Source of the DNA: Aristolochia californica
Lineage: Eukaryota; Streptophyta; Magnoliopsida; Piperales; Aristolochiaceae
Length of the DNA stretch: 64,000 nucleotides
NCBI GenBank assembly: GCA_029961685.1
Contig: JARWKL010000006.1
Coordinates: 14,948,748 to 15,012,747, forward strand
Reading direction: 5' to 3'
Made by a program: the position numbers and the translations under genes. The notes under the pieces are model-generated. The model saw only the letters and a list, made by a program, of their open reading frames with translations. It searched no databases and was not told the DNA's origin. Shown here in pieces: positions 14,652-27,534 of this stretch. How positions within the stretch are numbered: position 1 is the stretch's first letter; the number at the start of each line of letters is the position of its first letter.

Positions 14652-14815
14652 GCAATCATCAGAAGAGGGGTGCGAGGAATTTTTAACCGAGTGTTAACTC
14701 CCTAACCATAAGTCATTTCTAACAAAAATTAAACCGTTACACATCATTAATCGATGAAAAGAGTGTGATTTTTAAGGATTATAAACTCTTTTAGTTTTTA
14801 TATATTGGGATTTAC
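14652..14815 (+). repeat. Truncated monomer, about 515 bp missing
   Basis: Two anchors lie only 162 bp apart. The sequence runs from CATCATTAATCGATGAAAA directly into GAGTGTGATTTTTAAGG at about 14,760, skipping most of the monomer. The break coincides closely with the change from subfamily A to subfamily B. Confidence 0.85.
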
Positions 14816-15461
14816 AATCATCGGAAGGGGCGAGGCATTTTTAACTTAGTGTTGACTCCCAATACCATAAGTCATTTCTAAGAACAAATATAGCCATTAC
14901 ACATCATTAATCGATCCAAATATTTACGTTGATCTATTATTGTTAGGACCACTTTTTTTAAAATAGGAAAAAAGTGGGATGTTTGGCTCAGGTATCCCAC
15001 CACACATGAACTTGAAAATTTAATTTTTTCTACTCGAAATTTTGGATTATAAGGTCATTTGCATCTTCAACATGTTTCAGGCAAGGCATCCACCACATTT
15101 AGGATCAATTATAAATCTCTTTCTTATAAAATTCAACCAAGGTATTAGGGGTTGTACTAGTGGAATTTCCCTAACAAGGAAAACAAAACTTGTGTGTTCA
15201 TTTTTAGTGCATTAAATAATTTTATTCACTTATATTTAATATATTTTTCAATTTTTTTGCATACATAAACTCTAAAATTTTCATTTTGTTGTGATCTATT
15301 TGCCTTATCTTTTTTTTTCCGAGAAAAATGGGAGAGTCAACACTCAAGTTTGGATTTGAAAAAATATTGAACATGAAAAAAGGAAAAGTTCCTCTAAAAT
15401 TTAAGGGTTGTAAACTCTTTTAGTTTTTTATATATTGGGTTTAGCAATCATCGGAAGAGAA

Positions 15462-15495
15462 GGGGAGGGGGGGAGGGGGGGGGGGGGGGGGGGGG
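15462..15495 (+). repeat. G-rich tract
   Basis: G-only and GA-rich stretches follow ATCATCGGAAGAGAA, with about 21 G in the longest run, ending in TGGTTGTGGC. This is the first expanded G tract in the window; no monomer before it has one. Confidence 0.95.
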
Positions 15496-16167
15496 TGGTT
15501 GTGGCTTTTTTTACTGAATGTTGACTCCCAAAATATAAGTGATTTCTAAAAAAATTATAGTCGTTACTCATCATTAATCCATAAAAACATATACGATGAT
15601 CAATGATTTTTAGGTCCGGTTTTTGTAAAATAGAGAAAAAGTGGGTAGTTTGGCTTTGGTAAATATCACACCGCACGTTAACTTGAGAATTTAATTTTTT
15701 CTTCTCCTTGAAATTTTTGGATCATTAGGTCATTTGCATCATCAACATGTTTCAAGCACGTGTATCCACCACATTTAAAACAATTTAGGATTAATTATAA
15801 ATCTTTTTCTTTTAAAATTCCACCAAGCAATTAGGGGTTCTACTAGTGAAATTTCCCAAACATAGATAATAAAACTTTGGTGTTCATTTTTAGTGCGTGA
15901 AATAATTTTCTTCACTTACATTTATTATGTTTTTAAATTTTTTTGCATACATAAACTCTAAAATTTTCATTTTGTTGTGATGTATTTGCTTATCTTTTTG
16001 TTTACAAGAAAAATGGGAGAGTGAAAACTCAAGTTTGAAATTGAAAAAAAATTGAACATCCAAAATGAGAATGCACAAATGCTGAGAGAGATAATTCCAA
16101 AAAGTATCTGTGAGTTTTAAGGATTGTAAACTCATTTAGTTTTTAAATATTGAGTTTTGCAATCATC

Positions 16168-16174
<7 letters not shown>

Positions 16175-16204
<30 letters not shown>
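16175..16204 (+). repeat. Poly-G tract, about 30 G
   Basis: The uninterrupted G run follows ATCATCGAAAAGA and is followed by AGGCGTGGG. It raises the local monomer spacing to 715 bp. Confidence 0.95.
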
Positions 16205-16205
<1 letters not shown>

Positions 16206-17399
16206 GGCGTGGGATTTTTAACTTTGTGTTGACTCCCTAACCATAAGTCATTTCTCACAAAAATTATAGTTGTCACACATCACTGATCGATAAAAACATT
16301 TACTATGATCTATGATTGTTAGGTCCGCTTTTTGTAACATAGGCAAAAGTAGGTTGTTTGGCTTTGGTAAATATCCCACCGCACATTAGCTTGAGAATTT
16401 AATTTTTTCTACTCCTTGAAATTTTTGTATCATTAGGTTATTTGCATCTTCAACATCGTTCAGGCATGCAAATCCACCACAATTAAAAAATGTTAGGATC
16501 AATTAGAAATCTCTTTCTTATAAAATTCCACCAAGCTATTAGGGGATGTATTAGTGGAATTTTCCAAACATGGATAACAAAACTTGTGAGTTCATTTTTA
16601 GTGCGTTAAAATTTTTTCTTCACTTTTATTTATAATAGTTTTCAAATTGTTTTGCATACATAAACTCTAAAATTTTCATTTTGTTGTGCACCATTTGCCT
16701 TATCTTTTTGGATTTCAAAAAAATATTGAACATCCGAAATGGAAATGTACAAATGCTGAGAGAGATAATTCCAAAAAGTATCGGTGATTTTTAAGGATTG
16801 TAAACTTTTTTACTTTTTTATGTATTGGGTTTTGCAATTATCGGAAGAGGGGGGGTGGGCGGGTAGCGCTTGGCATTTTTAAGTGACTGTTGACTCCCAA
16901 ACCATAAGTCATTTCTAAGAAAAGTTATAGCTGTTACACATCATTAATGGATCAAAATATTTATGATGATCAATGATTGTTAGGTCCGCTTTTTGTAAAA
17001 TAGGGAAAAAGTGGGATGTTTGGCTCTGGTAAATATCCCACCGCATGTTATCTTGAGAACTTAATTTTTTCTACTCCTTGAAATTTTTGGTTCATTAGGT
17101 CATTTTCCTCTTAAAAATTTTTTAGGCATGCATTTCCACCACATTGAAAAGATTTTAGGATCAATTCGAAATCTCTTTCTTATAAAATTCCACCAAGCTA
17201 TTAGGGGTTGTACTAGTGGAATTTCCCAAACATGGATAACAAAACTTGTGTGTTCATTTTTGGTGCGTTTAATAATTTTCTTCCCTTACAATAATTATAG
17301 TTTTCAATTTTATTTCATCCATAAACTCTAAAATTTTCATTTTGTTGTGATCTATTTGCTTTATCTTTTTTTTTTTACGAGAAAAATGGGAGAGTGAAA

Positions 17400-17700
17400 A
17401 CTCAAGTTTGGATTTGAAAAAAAATTGAACATCCAAAAAAGGGAAATGCACAAATGCTGAGAGAGATAATTCCAAAAAAGTATCTTATATTTTTAAGGAT
17501 AGTAAACTTTTTTAGTTTTTTATATATTGGGTTTTGCAATCATCGGAAGAGGGGAGGCACTTTGAACTGAGTGTTGACTCCCAAACCATAAGTCATTTCT
17601 AAAAAAAATTATAGCCGTTACACATCATTAATCGATCAAAAAAATTACGATGATCTTTGATTGTTATGTCCTCTTTTTGTAAAATAGGCAAAAAGTGGTT
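17400..17700 (+). repeat. Subfamily-A-like patch inside block B
   Basis: Within block B this stretch carries features of the monomer at 12.5-12.8 kb: AAAAAAGTATCTT, GGATAGTAAACTTTTTTAG, GAGGGGAGGCACTTTGAAC and CAAAAAAATTACGATGATC. The offset is about 4,920 bp. It lacks the long G tract found in several nearby monomers, although upstream it does have the B-type GGATTT insert at 17,410. Confidence 0.65.
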
Positions 17701-18684
17701 TGTTTGGCTCTTGTAAATATCCCACTGCACGTTAACTTGAGAATTTATTTTTTTCTACTCCTTGAAATTTTTGGATAATTAGGTTATTTGCATCTTCAAT
17801 ATGGTTCAGGCATGCATATCCACCACATTTAAAAAATGTTAGGATCAACTAGAAATCTCTTTCTTATAAAATTCCAACAAGCTATTAGGTGTTGTACTAG
17901 TGGAATTTCCCAAACATGGATAACAAAACTTGTGAGTTCATTCTTAGTGCGTGAAATAATTTTCTTCACTAAAATTTATTATAGTTGTCAAATTTTTTTG
18001 CATACATAAACTTTAAAATTTTCATTTTGTTGTGATCTATTTGCCTTATCTTTGTGTTTTCGAGAAAAAAAGGAGTGTAAAACTCAAGTTTGGATTTGAA
18101 AAAAAATTGAACATCCAGAATGGAAATGCACAAATGCTGAAAGAGATAATTCTAAAAAGTATCTGTGATTTTTAAGGACTGTAAAATCTTTTAGTTTTTT
18201 ATATATTGGGTTTTACAATCATCGAAAGAGGGGGGTGAGGCATTTTTAACTGAGTGTTGACTCCCAAACCATAAGTTATTTCTAAGAAAAATTATAGCCA
18301 TTACACATCATTAATCGATGAAAACATTTACGATGATCTATGATTGTTATGTCCGCTTTTTGTAAAATAGGCAAAATATGGGTTGTTTGGCTCTGGAAAA
18401 TATCTCACCGCACGTTATCTTGAGAACTTAATTTTCTCTACTGCTTGATATATCTGGATCATTAGGTCATTTGCATCTTTAACATGCTTTAGACATGCAT
18501 ATCCACCTCATTTAAAACATGTTAGGATCAATTAGAAATCTCTTTCTTTAAAATTCCATCAAGCTATGGGGGGTTGTACTAGTGGAATTTCCAAAACATG
18601 GATAAGAAAACTTTGGTGGTCATTTTTAGTGGGTGAAAAAATTTTCTTCACTTACATTTATTATACTTTTCAAATTTTTTTGCA

Positions 18685-18720
18685 TACATAAACTAAAAAA
18701 TTTTTAGATGGTATTTTGGC
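18685..18720 (+). repeat. Deletion junction in satellite
   Basis: ACATAAACTAAAAAATTTTTAG is followed by ATGGTATTTTGGCTCTGG, so the monomer jumps from its central part to the GGCTCTGGTAAAT part. About 365 bp is missing, judging from the 995-bp anchor step (18225 to 19220). Confidence 0.8.
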
Positions 18721-19906
18721 TCTGGTAAATATACCACCGCACAATAACAAGAGAATTTAATTTTTTCTACTGGAAATTTTTGGATAATTAGGTTATTTGT
18801 ATCTTCAACTTGGTTCAGGCATGCATTTCCACCACATTTAAAAATTTTTTGGATCAATTAAAAATCTCTTTCTTATAAAATTCCACCATGCAATTAGGGG
18901 TTGTACTAGTGGAATTTCCCAAACATGGATAACAAAACTTGTGCGTTCATTTTTGCGTGAAATAATTTTCTTCACTTACATTTATTATAGTTTTCAAATT
19001 TTTTTGCATTCATAAACTCTAAAATTTTCATTTTTTTGTGATCTATACGCCTTATCTTCTTGTTTACAAGAAAAATGGGAGAGTGAAAACTCAAGTTGGA
19101 TTTGAAAAAATAGTTTAACCTAAAAAATGGAAATAGAAACGCTGAGAGCGATAATTCCAAAAAGTATCTGTGATTTTTAAGGATTTTAAACTCTTTTAGT
19201 TTTTTATATGTTGGGTTTTGCAATCATCGAAACTGAGTGTTGACTCCTAAACTAAAAGTCATTTCTAACAAAAATTATAGCTATTACACATCATTAATTG
19301 ATCAAAACATTTATGATGATCTATTATTGTTAAGTTCGCTTTGTGTAAAAAAGGCAAAAACTCGGTTGTTTGGCTCTAGTAAATATCCCACCGCACGTTA
19401 ACTTGCGAATTTAATTTTTCCTAATCCTTCAAATTATTGCATCAATATGTCATTTGCATCTTCAACATGTTTCAGGCATGCATATCCACCACATTTAAAA
19501 CATGTTAGGATCAATTAGAAATCTCTTTCTTAAAAAATTCCATCAAGCTATTATGGGTTGTACTAGTGGAATTTCCCAAGCATGTCTAACAATACTTTGG
19601 TTTTCATTTTTAGTGCATGAAATAATTTTCTTCACTTACATTTATTATAGTTTTCAAGTTTTTTTCATTCATAAACTCTAAAATTTTCATATTGTTGTGA
19701 TCTATTTGCCTAATCTTTTTGTGAACGAGAAAACAATGAGAGTCAAAACAGAAGTTTTGATTTGAAAAAATATTGAACATCCAAAATGGAAAAGCACAAA
19801 TGCTAAGAGAGATAATTCCAAAAAGTATCTATGATTTTTAATTATTTTAAACTCTTTTAGTTTTTTATATATTGGGTTTTGCAATCATCGGAAGAAGGGG
19901 GAGAAA

Positions 19907-19924
19907 GGGGGGGGGGGGGGGGGG
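19907..19924 (+). repeat. Poly-G tract, about 18 G
   Basis: It is preceded by an impure GAAGAAGGGGGAGAAA and followed by TGTGGAGGAGTAGAGGC. The interruptions suggest an older tract that is breaking up or re-expanding. Confidence 0.95.
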
Positions 19925-22900
19925 TGTGGAGGAGTAGAGGCATTTTTAAATGAGTGTTGACAACCAGATCATAAGTCATTTCTAATAAAAATAATCGCCG
20001 TTACACATCATTAATCGATCAAAACATTTATGATGATCTTTGATTGTTAGGTCCTCTTTTTGTAAAAGAGGCAAAACGTGGGTTGTTTGGCTCTCGTAAA
20101 TATCCCACCGCACGTTAACTTGGGAATTTAATATTTTCTACTCTTTAAAATTTTTGAATCATTAGGTCATTTGCATTTTCAACATGTTTTTGGCATACAT
20201 ATCCACCACATTTAAAACATGTTAGGATCAATTAGAAATCTCTTTCTTATAAAATTCCTCCAAGCTATTAGGGTTTATACTAGTGGAATTTCCCAAACAT
20301 GGGTAACAAAACTTTGGTGCCCATTTTTAATGCGTGAAATAATTTTCTTCACTTACTTTTATTATAGTTTTCAAATTTTTTTGCATACTTAAAATCTAAA
20401 ATTGTCATTTTGTTGTAATGTATTTGCCTTATCTTTTTGTTTATGAGAAAAATGAGAGAGTGAAAACTCAAGTTTGGATTTGAAAAAAAGTTGAACACCC
20501 AAAATGGAAATGCACAAATGCTGAGAGAGATAATTCCTAAAAGTATCTATGATTTTTAAGGATTCTAAACACTTTTAGTTTTTTATATATTGGGCTTTGC
20601 AATAACTGGGTGTTGACTCCCAAACCATAAGTCATTTCTAACAAAAATTATAGCCGTTACACATCATTAATCGATCAAAACATTTACGATGATCTATGAT
20701 TGTTAGGTCCGCTGTTTTTTCTTAATAGGCAAAAAATGGGTTGTTTGAATCTTGTAAATATCTCACCACACGTTAACTGGAGAATTTAATGTTTTCTACT
20801 CCTTGAAATTTTTGGATCATTAGGTCATTTCCATCTTTGACATGTTTCATGCATGTATATCCACCACATTAAAAACATGTTATGATCAATTAGAAATCTT
20901 TTTCTTATAAAATTCCTCCAACCTATTAGGGGTTGTACAAGTGGAATTTCCCAAACATGGCTAACAAAACTTTGGTGTTCATTTTTAGTGAGTGAAATAA
21001 TTTTCTTCACTTATATTTATTATAGTTTTCTAATTTATTTGCGTACATAACATCTAGAATTTTCATTTTTTTGTGATCTATTTGCCTTATCTTTTTGTTT
21101 ACGAGAAAAAAAGGAGAGTAAAACACAAGTTTGGATTTGAAAAAAAATTAACATCCAAAAGGGAAATGGACAAATGCTGAGAGAGATAATTCCAAAAAGT
21201 ATCAATGATTTTTAAGGATTGTATACTCTTTTAGTTTTTTATATATTGGGTTTTGCAATCATCTGAAGGGAGGGGGCGAGGCATACTTAACTAAGTGTTG
21301 ACTCCCAATCCATAAGTGATTTCTTACAAAAATTATAGCCGTTACACATCATTAATCGATCAAAACATTTTTGATGATCTATGATTGTCAGGTCCGCTTT
21401 ATGTAAAATAGGCAAAAAGTGGGTTGTTTGGCTCTGGTAAATATCCCACCGCACATTAACTTGAGAATTTAGTTTTTTCTACTCCTTGAAATTTTTGGAT
21501 CATTAGGATATTTGCATCTTCAACATGGTTCAGGCTTGCAAATCCACCACAATTAAAAATTGTTAGGATCAATTAGAAATCTCTTTCTTATAAAATGCCA
21601 CCAAGCTATTAGGTGATGTATTAGTAGAATTTTCCAAACATGGATAACAAAACTTGTGAGTTCATTTTTAAGTGCGTGAAAAAAATTTCTTCACTTTCAT
21701 TTATAATAGTTTTCAAATTTTTTTGCATACATAACATCTAAAATTTTCATTTTGTTGTCATCTATTTGCCTTTTCTTTTTGTTTTCGAGAAAAATAGGTG
21801 AGTGAAAACTCAAGTTTGGATTTTAAAAATATTGAACATCCGAAATGGAAATGCACAAATGCTTAGAGAAATAATTCCGAAAAGTATCTGTGATTTTTAA
21901 AGATTGTAAACTCTTTTATTTTTTTATATATTGGGTTTTGCAATCATCGGAAGAGGGGGGTTGACTCCCAAACCTTAAGTCATTTCAAAGAAAAAATATA
22001 ATCGTTACACATCATCAATTGATCAAAACATTTATGATGATCTATGATTGTTAGGTCCGCTTTTTGTAAAATAGGCAAAAAGTGGGTTGTTTGGCTCTGG
22101 TAAATATCCCACCGCACGTTATCTTGAGAACTTAATTTTTTCTACTGCTTGAAATATTTGTGTCATTAGGTCATTTGCATCTTCAACATGCTTTAGGCAT
22201 GCATGCCCACCACATTTAAAACATGTTAGGATCAATTGGAAATCTCTTTCTTTGAAATTCCACCAAGCTATTTGGGGTTGAACTAGTGGAATTTAAAAAA
22301 CATGGATAACAAAACTTTGGTGTTCCTTTTTAAAGCGTGAAAATTTTTTCTTCACTTACATTTATTATAGTTTTCAATTTTTTTTCATAGATAAACTCTA
22401 AAATTTTCATTTTTTTGTGATCTATTTGCCTAATCTTTTTGTTAACGAGAAAACTGGGAGAGTGAAAGCTCTAGTTTGGATTTGAAAAAATATTTAACAT
22501 CCAAAATGGAAATGCAAAAATGCTGAGAGAGATAATTCAAAAAAGTATTTGTGACTTTGGTGGATTGTAAACTCTTTTATTTTTTTATATGTTGGGTTTT
22601 GCAATCATCGAAAGAGGGTGGCGAGCCATTTTTAACTGAGTGTTGGCTCCCAAACCAATAGTCATTTCTAACAAAAAATATAGCCGTTAAAAATTATTAA
22701 TTCATCAAAACATTTACGATTATCTATGATTGTTAGGTCCACTTTTTGTAAAAATAGGCAAAAAGTGTGTTGTTTGGCTGGTAAATATCCCACCGCACGT
22801 TAACTTGAAAATTAAAATTTTTCTACTCCTTGAAGTTTTTGGATCATTCGGTCATTTGCATCTTCAACATGTTTCAGGCATGCATATCCACCACATTTAA

Positions 22901-23310
22901 AACATGTTAGGATCAAGTTGAAATTTCTTTCTTATAAAATTCCACCAAGCTATTAGGGGTTGTACTAGTGAAATTTCCCAAACATGGATAAAAAACTTTG
23001 TTGTTCATTTTTAGTGCATGAAATAATTTTATTCACTTACTTTTAGTTAAGTTTTCAAATTTTTTTTTTATACTTAAACTCTAAAATTTACATTTTGTTG
23101 TGATCTATTTGCCTTACCTTTTTGTTTACGGGAAAAATGGGAGAGTGAAAACTCAAGTGTGGATTTGAAAAAATTTTGAACATACAAAGTGGAAATGCAC
23201 AAATGCTGAGAGAGATAATTCTAATTCCAAAAAGTATCTATGATTTTTAAGGAAATTAAACTTTTTTAGTTTTTTATATATTAGGTTTAGCAATCATCGG
23301 AAGAGGGGGA

Positions 23311-23329
23311 GGGGGGGGGGGGGGGGGGG
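23311..23329 (+). repeat. Poly-G tract, about 19 G
   Basis: It follows GGAAGAGGGGGA and is followed by TGGGTGCGTGGC. Confidence 0.95.
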
Positions 23330-24015
23330 TGGGTGCGTGGCATTTTTAACTGAGTGTTGACTCCCAAACCATAAGTCATTTCTAAAAAAAAATTTAGTCG
23401 TTACAAATCATTAATCAATCAAATCATTTACGATGAAATATGATTGTTAGGTCCAGGTTTTGTAAAATACGCAAAAAGTGAGTTGTTTGGCTGGTAAATA
23501 TCCCACCGCATGTTAACTTAAGAATTTCATTTTTTTAACTCCTTGAATTTGGATCATTAAGTCATTTTCATCTTCAACATGTTTCAGACATGCATATGCA
23601 CCACATTTAACATGTGTTAGGATCAATTAGAAATCTCTTTCTTTTAAAATTCAGCAAGCTATTAGGGGTTGAACTTGTGCAATTTCCCGAACAAGGATGA
23701 CAAAACTTAGGTGTTCATTTTTAGTGAGTGAAAAAATTTTCTTTTCTTACATTTATTAATTTTTTTTGCATACATAAACTCTAAAATTTTATTTTTTTTG
23801 TGATCTAGTTGCCTTATCTTTTTGTTTATGAGAAAAATGGGAGAGTGAAAACTCAAGTTTGGATTTGAAAAAAAATTGAACATCCAAAATGGAAATGCAC
23901 AATTGCTGAGTGAGATAATTCCAAAAAGTATCTGTGATTTTTAAGGATTTTAAATTCTTTTAGGTTTTTATAGATTGGGTTTTTCAATCATCGGAAGAGG
24001 GGGAGAGGAGGAGGA

Positions 24016-24040
24016 GGGGGGGGGGGGGGGGGGGGGGGGG
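24016..24040 (+). repeat. Poly-G tract, about 25 G
   Basis: It is preceded by the trinucleotide-like GGAGAGGAGGAGGA, so GAG repeat and homopolymer expansion occur at the same site. CAAGGCATTTG follows. Confidence 0.95.
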
Positions 24041-24121
24041 CAAGGCATTTGTAACTGAGTGTTGACTACAAAACCATAAGTAATTTCTAACAAAAATTAT
24101 AGCTGTTACACATAATTAATC

Positions 24122-24135
24122 GATCAAAACTTTGG
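24122..24135 (+). repeat. Deletion junction in satellite
   Basis: ATCGATCAAAAC is joined to TTTGGTGTTCATTTTTAG. The normal monomer has ATCGATCAAAACATTT in one place and ATAACAAAACTTTGGTG in another, so AAAAC is shared at the joint (5-bp microhomology). The anchor step here is only 372 bp. Confidence 0.85.
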
Positions 24136-25071
24136 TGTTCATTTTTAGTGCGTGAAATAATTTTCTTCACTAACATTTATTATAGTTTTCAAATCTTTTT
24201 GTTTACAAGAAAAATGGGAGAGAGAAAACTCAAGTTTGGATTTGATTTGAAAAAAAATTGAACACCCAAAATTCAAATGCACAAATTGTGAGAGAGATAA
24301 TTCCAAAAAGTATCTGTGATTTTTAAGGACTGTAAACATTTTTATTTTTTTATATATTGGGTTTTGCAATCATCGAAAGAGGGGGGTGTGTTGGCGAGGC
24401 ATTTTTACCTAAGTGTTGATTCCCAAACCATAAGTCATTTCTAACAAAAATTATAGCCGTTACATAGCATTAATTGATCAAAACATTTATGATGATCTAT
24501 GATCGTTAGGTCTGCTTTTTGTAAAATAGGAAAAAAGTGGGTTGTTTGGCTCTGGTAAATATCCCACTACACGTTAACTTGAGAATTTAATTTTTTCTAC
24601 TCCTTGAAATTTTTAGATCATTAGGTCATTTGCATCTTCAACATGTTTCTGGAATGCATATCCACTACATTTAAAACATGTTAGGATCAATTAGAAATCT
24701 CTTTCTTATAAAATTCCACCAAGCTACTAGGGGTTGTACAAGTGGAATTTCCCAAACATGGATAACAAAAATTTGTTGTTCTTTTTTAGTGTGTGAAATA
24801 ATTTTCTTTATATATATTTATTATATTTTTCAATTTTTTTGCATTCATAAACTCAAAAGTTTTCATTTTTTTATGATATATTTGCCTTCTCTTTTTGTAT
24901 ACGAGAAAAATTGGTGAGTGAAAACTAGTGTTTGGATTTGAAAAAAAATTGAACATCCAAAAAGGCAATGGACAATTTCTGAATGAGATAATTCCAAAAA
25001 GTATCTGTAATTTTTAAGGATTGTTAATTCTTTAAGTTTTTTATATATTGGGATTTTCAATCATTGAAAGA

Positions 25072-25092
25072 GGGGGGGGGGGGGGGGGGGGG
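25072..25092 (+). repeat. Poly-G tract, about 21 G
   Basis: It follows ATCATTGAAAGA and is followed by CAAGGCATTTTTAAC. The same CAAGGC right flank is seen at 24,041. Confidence 0.95.
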
Positions 25093-25903
25093 CAAGGCAT
25101 TTTTAACTGAGTGTTGACTGCAAAACCATAAGTAATTTCTAACAAAAATTATAGTTGTTACACATAATTAATCGATCAAAACATTTACGATGATCAATGA
25201 TTATTAGGTCTGCCTTTTTTAAAATAGGCAAAAAGTTGATTGTTTGGCACTGGAAAATATCCCACTGCACGTTAACTTGACAATTTAATTTTTTCTACTC
25301 CTTAAAATTTTTGGATCATAAGGTCATTTGCATCTTCAAAATGTTTCTGGCATGCATATCCACCACATTTAAAACATGTTAGGATCAATTAGAAATCTCT
25401 TTCTTATAAAATTCCACCAAGCTATTAGGGGTAGTACTAGTGGAACTTCCCAAACATGGATAACAATACTTTGGTGTTCATTTTTAATGCAAGAACTAAT
25501 TTTCTTCACGTACATTTATTAAAGTTTTCAAATTTTTTTGCAAACTTAAACTCTAAAATTTTCATTTTTTTGTGATCTATTTGGCTTATCTTATTGTTTA
25601 CGAGAAAAATTGGAGAGTGAAAACTCAAGTTTGGATTTGAAAAAGAATTCAACAACCAAAATTGAAATGTACAAATTGTGAGCGAGATAATTCCAAAAAG
25701 TATCTGTGATTTTTAAGGACTATAAACTTTTTTATTTTTTTATATATTGGGTTTTGCAATCATCGGAAGAGGGGGGCGTGATGGCGAGGCATTTTTGCCT
25801 AAGTGTTGATTCCCAAACCATAAGTCATTTCTAACAAAAATTATAGCCGTTACACAGCATTAATCGATCAAAACATTGATGATGATCTATGATTGTTAGG
25901 TCT

Positions 25904-26148
25904 GCTTTTTGTAAAATAGGCAAAAAGTGGGTTGTTTGGCTCTGGTAAATGTCCCCACCACACATTAACTTGAGAATTTAATTTTTTCTACTCCTTGACA
26001 TTTTTGGATCATTCGGTCAATTGCATCTTCAACATGTTTCATGAATGCATATCGACCACATTTAAAACTTCTTAGGATCAATTAGAAATCTCTTTCTAAT
26101 AAAATTCCACCAAGCTATTAGGGGTTTTACTAGTGGAATTTCCCAAAC
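25904..26148 (+). repeat. Long-range identical patch, copy 2
   Basis: This is the partner of 14,105-14,349. It reads GTCCCCACC with four C, the subfamily A form, although it sits deep inside subfamily B. That suggests the sequence moved from the A side into block B, by conversion or by duplication followed by divergence of the flanks. Confidence 0.88.
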
Positions 26149-27107
26149 ATGGATAACAAAACTTTGGTGCATGTTTTTAGTGCATGAAATAATTTTCTTC
26201 ACTTATATTTATTATACTTTTCAATTTTTTTCATACATAAACTCTTAAATTTTCATTTTGTTGTAATCTATTTGCCTTTTCTTTTTGTCTACAAGATAAA
26301 AATGGGAGAGTGAAAACTGAAGTTTGGATTTGAAAAAAAATTGAACACCCAAAATGGAAATGCACAAAACTTGAGAGAGATAATTCCAAAAAGTATCGGT
26401 GATTTTTAAGGACTCTAAAAACTTTTAGTTTTTTATAAATTGGGTTTTGCAATCATCGGAAGAGGGGGGGTGAGGCATTTTTAACTGAGTGTTGACTCCC
26501 AAACCATAAGTCATTTCTAACAAAAATTATAGCTGTTACACATCATTAATCGATCAAAACATTTATGAAGATCTATTATTGTTAGGTATGCTTTTAGTAA
26601 AATAGGCACAAAGGGGGTTGTTTGGCTCTGTTACATATCCCACCGCACGTTAACTTGAGAATTTAATTTTTTCTACTCGAAGTTTTTGGATCATTAGGTC
26701 TTTTGCATCTTCATCATGTTTTTGGCATGCATATCTGCCACATTTAAAACATGTTAGGATCAATTAGAAATATCTTTCTTATAAAATTCCACCAATTTAT
26801 AAGGGGTTGTACTTGTGGAATTTCCCAAACATGGATAAAAAAACTTTGGTGCTCATTTTTAATGTGTGAAATAATATTCTTCACTTACATTTATCATAGT
26901 TTTAAAATTTTTTTGGATACTTAAACTCTCAAATTTTTATTTTTTTGTGATCAATTTTCCTTTTCTTTTTGTTTACGAGAAAAATGGGAGATTGAAAACT
27001 CAAATTTGGATTTGAAAAAAAATTGAACACCCAAAATGGAAATGCACAAATGCTAAGAGAGATAATTCCAAAAAGTATCTATGATTTTTAAGGATTGTAA
27101 ACTCTTC

Positions 27108-27125
27108 TAGTTTATCCTCCACAAT
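27108..27125 (+). repeat. Deletion junction in satellite
   Basis: TAAACTCTTCTAGTTT is joined to ATCCTCCACAATTAAAACATG. The G-tract half of the monomer is lost, giving a 1,059-bp step between anchors 26449 and 27508 instead of about 1,354. Confidence 0.8.
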
Positions 27126-27522
27126 TAAAACATGTTCGGATCAATTAGAAATCTCTTTCTTATAAAATTCCACCAAGCTATTAGGGATTGTACCAGTGGA
27201 ATTTTCCAAAGATGGATAAAAAAACTTGGTGTTCATTTTTAATGCGAGAAATAATTTTCTTCACTTACGTTTAATTTTATTTATATTTTTTTCATTCTTC
27301 AACTCTAAAATTTTCATTTTGTTGTGATCTATTTTCCTTATCTTTTTGTGCACGAGTAAAATGGGAGAGTGAAAACTCAAGTTTGGATTAGAAAAAAAAT
27401 TAAACATCCAAAATGGAAATGCAAAAGTGCAGTGAGAGATAATTCCAAAAAGTATCTGTGATTTTTAAGGATTCTAAAATCTTTAAGTTTTTTATATATT
27501 GGGTTTTGCAATCATCGGAAGA

Positions 27523-27534
27523 GGGGGGGGGGGG
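27523..27534 (+). repeat. Poly-G tract, about 12 G
   Basis: It follows GGAAGA and is followed by TTGTGTGGCC. It is one of the shorter expansions. Confidence 0.95.
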
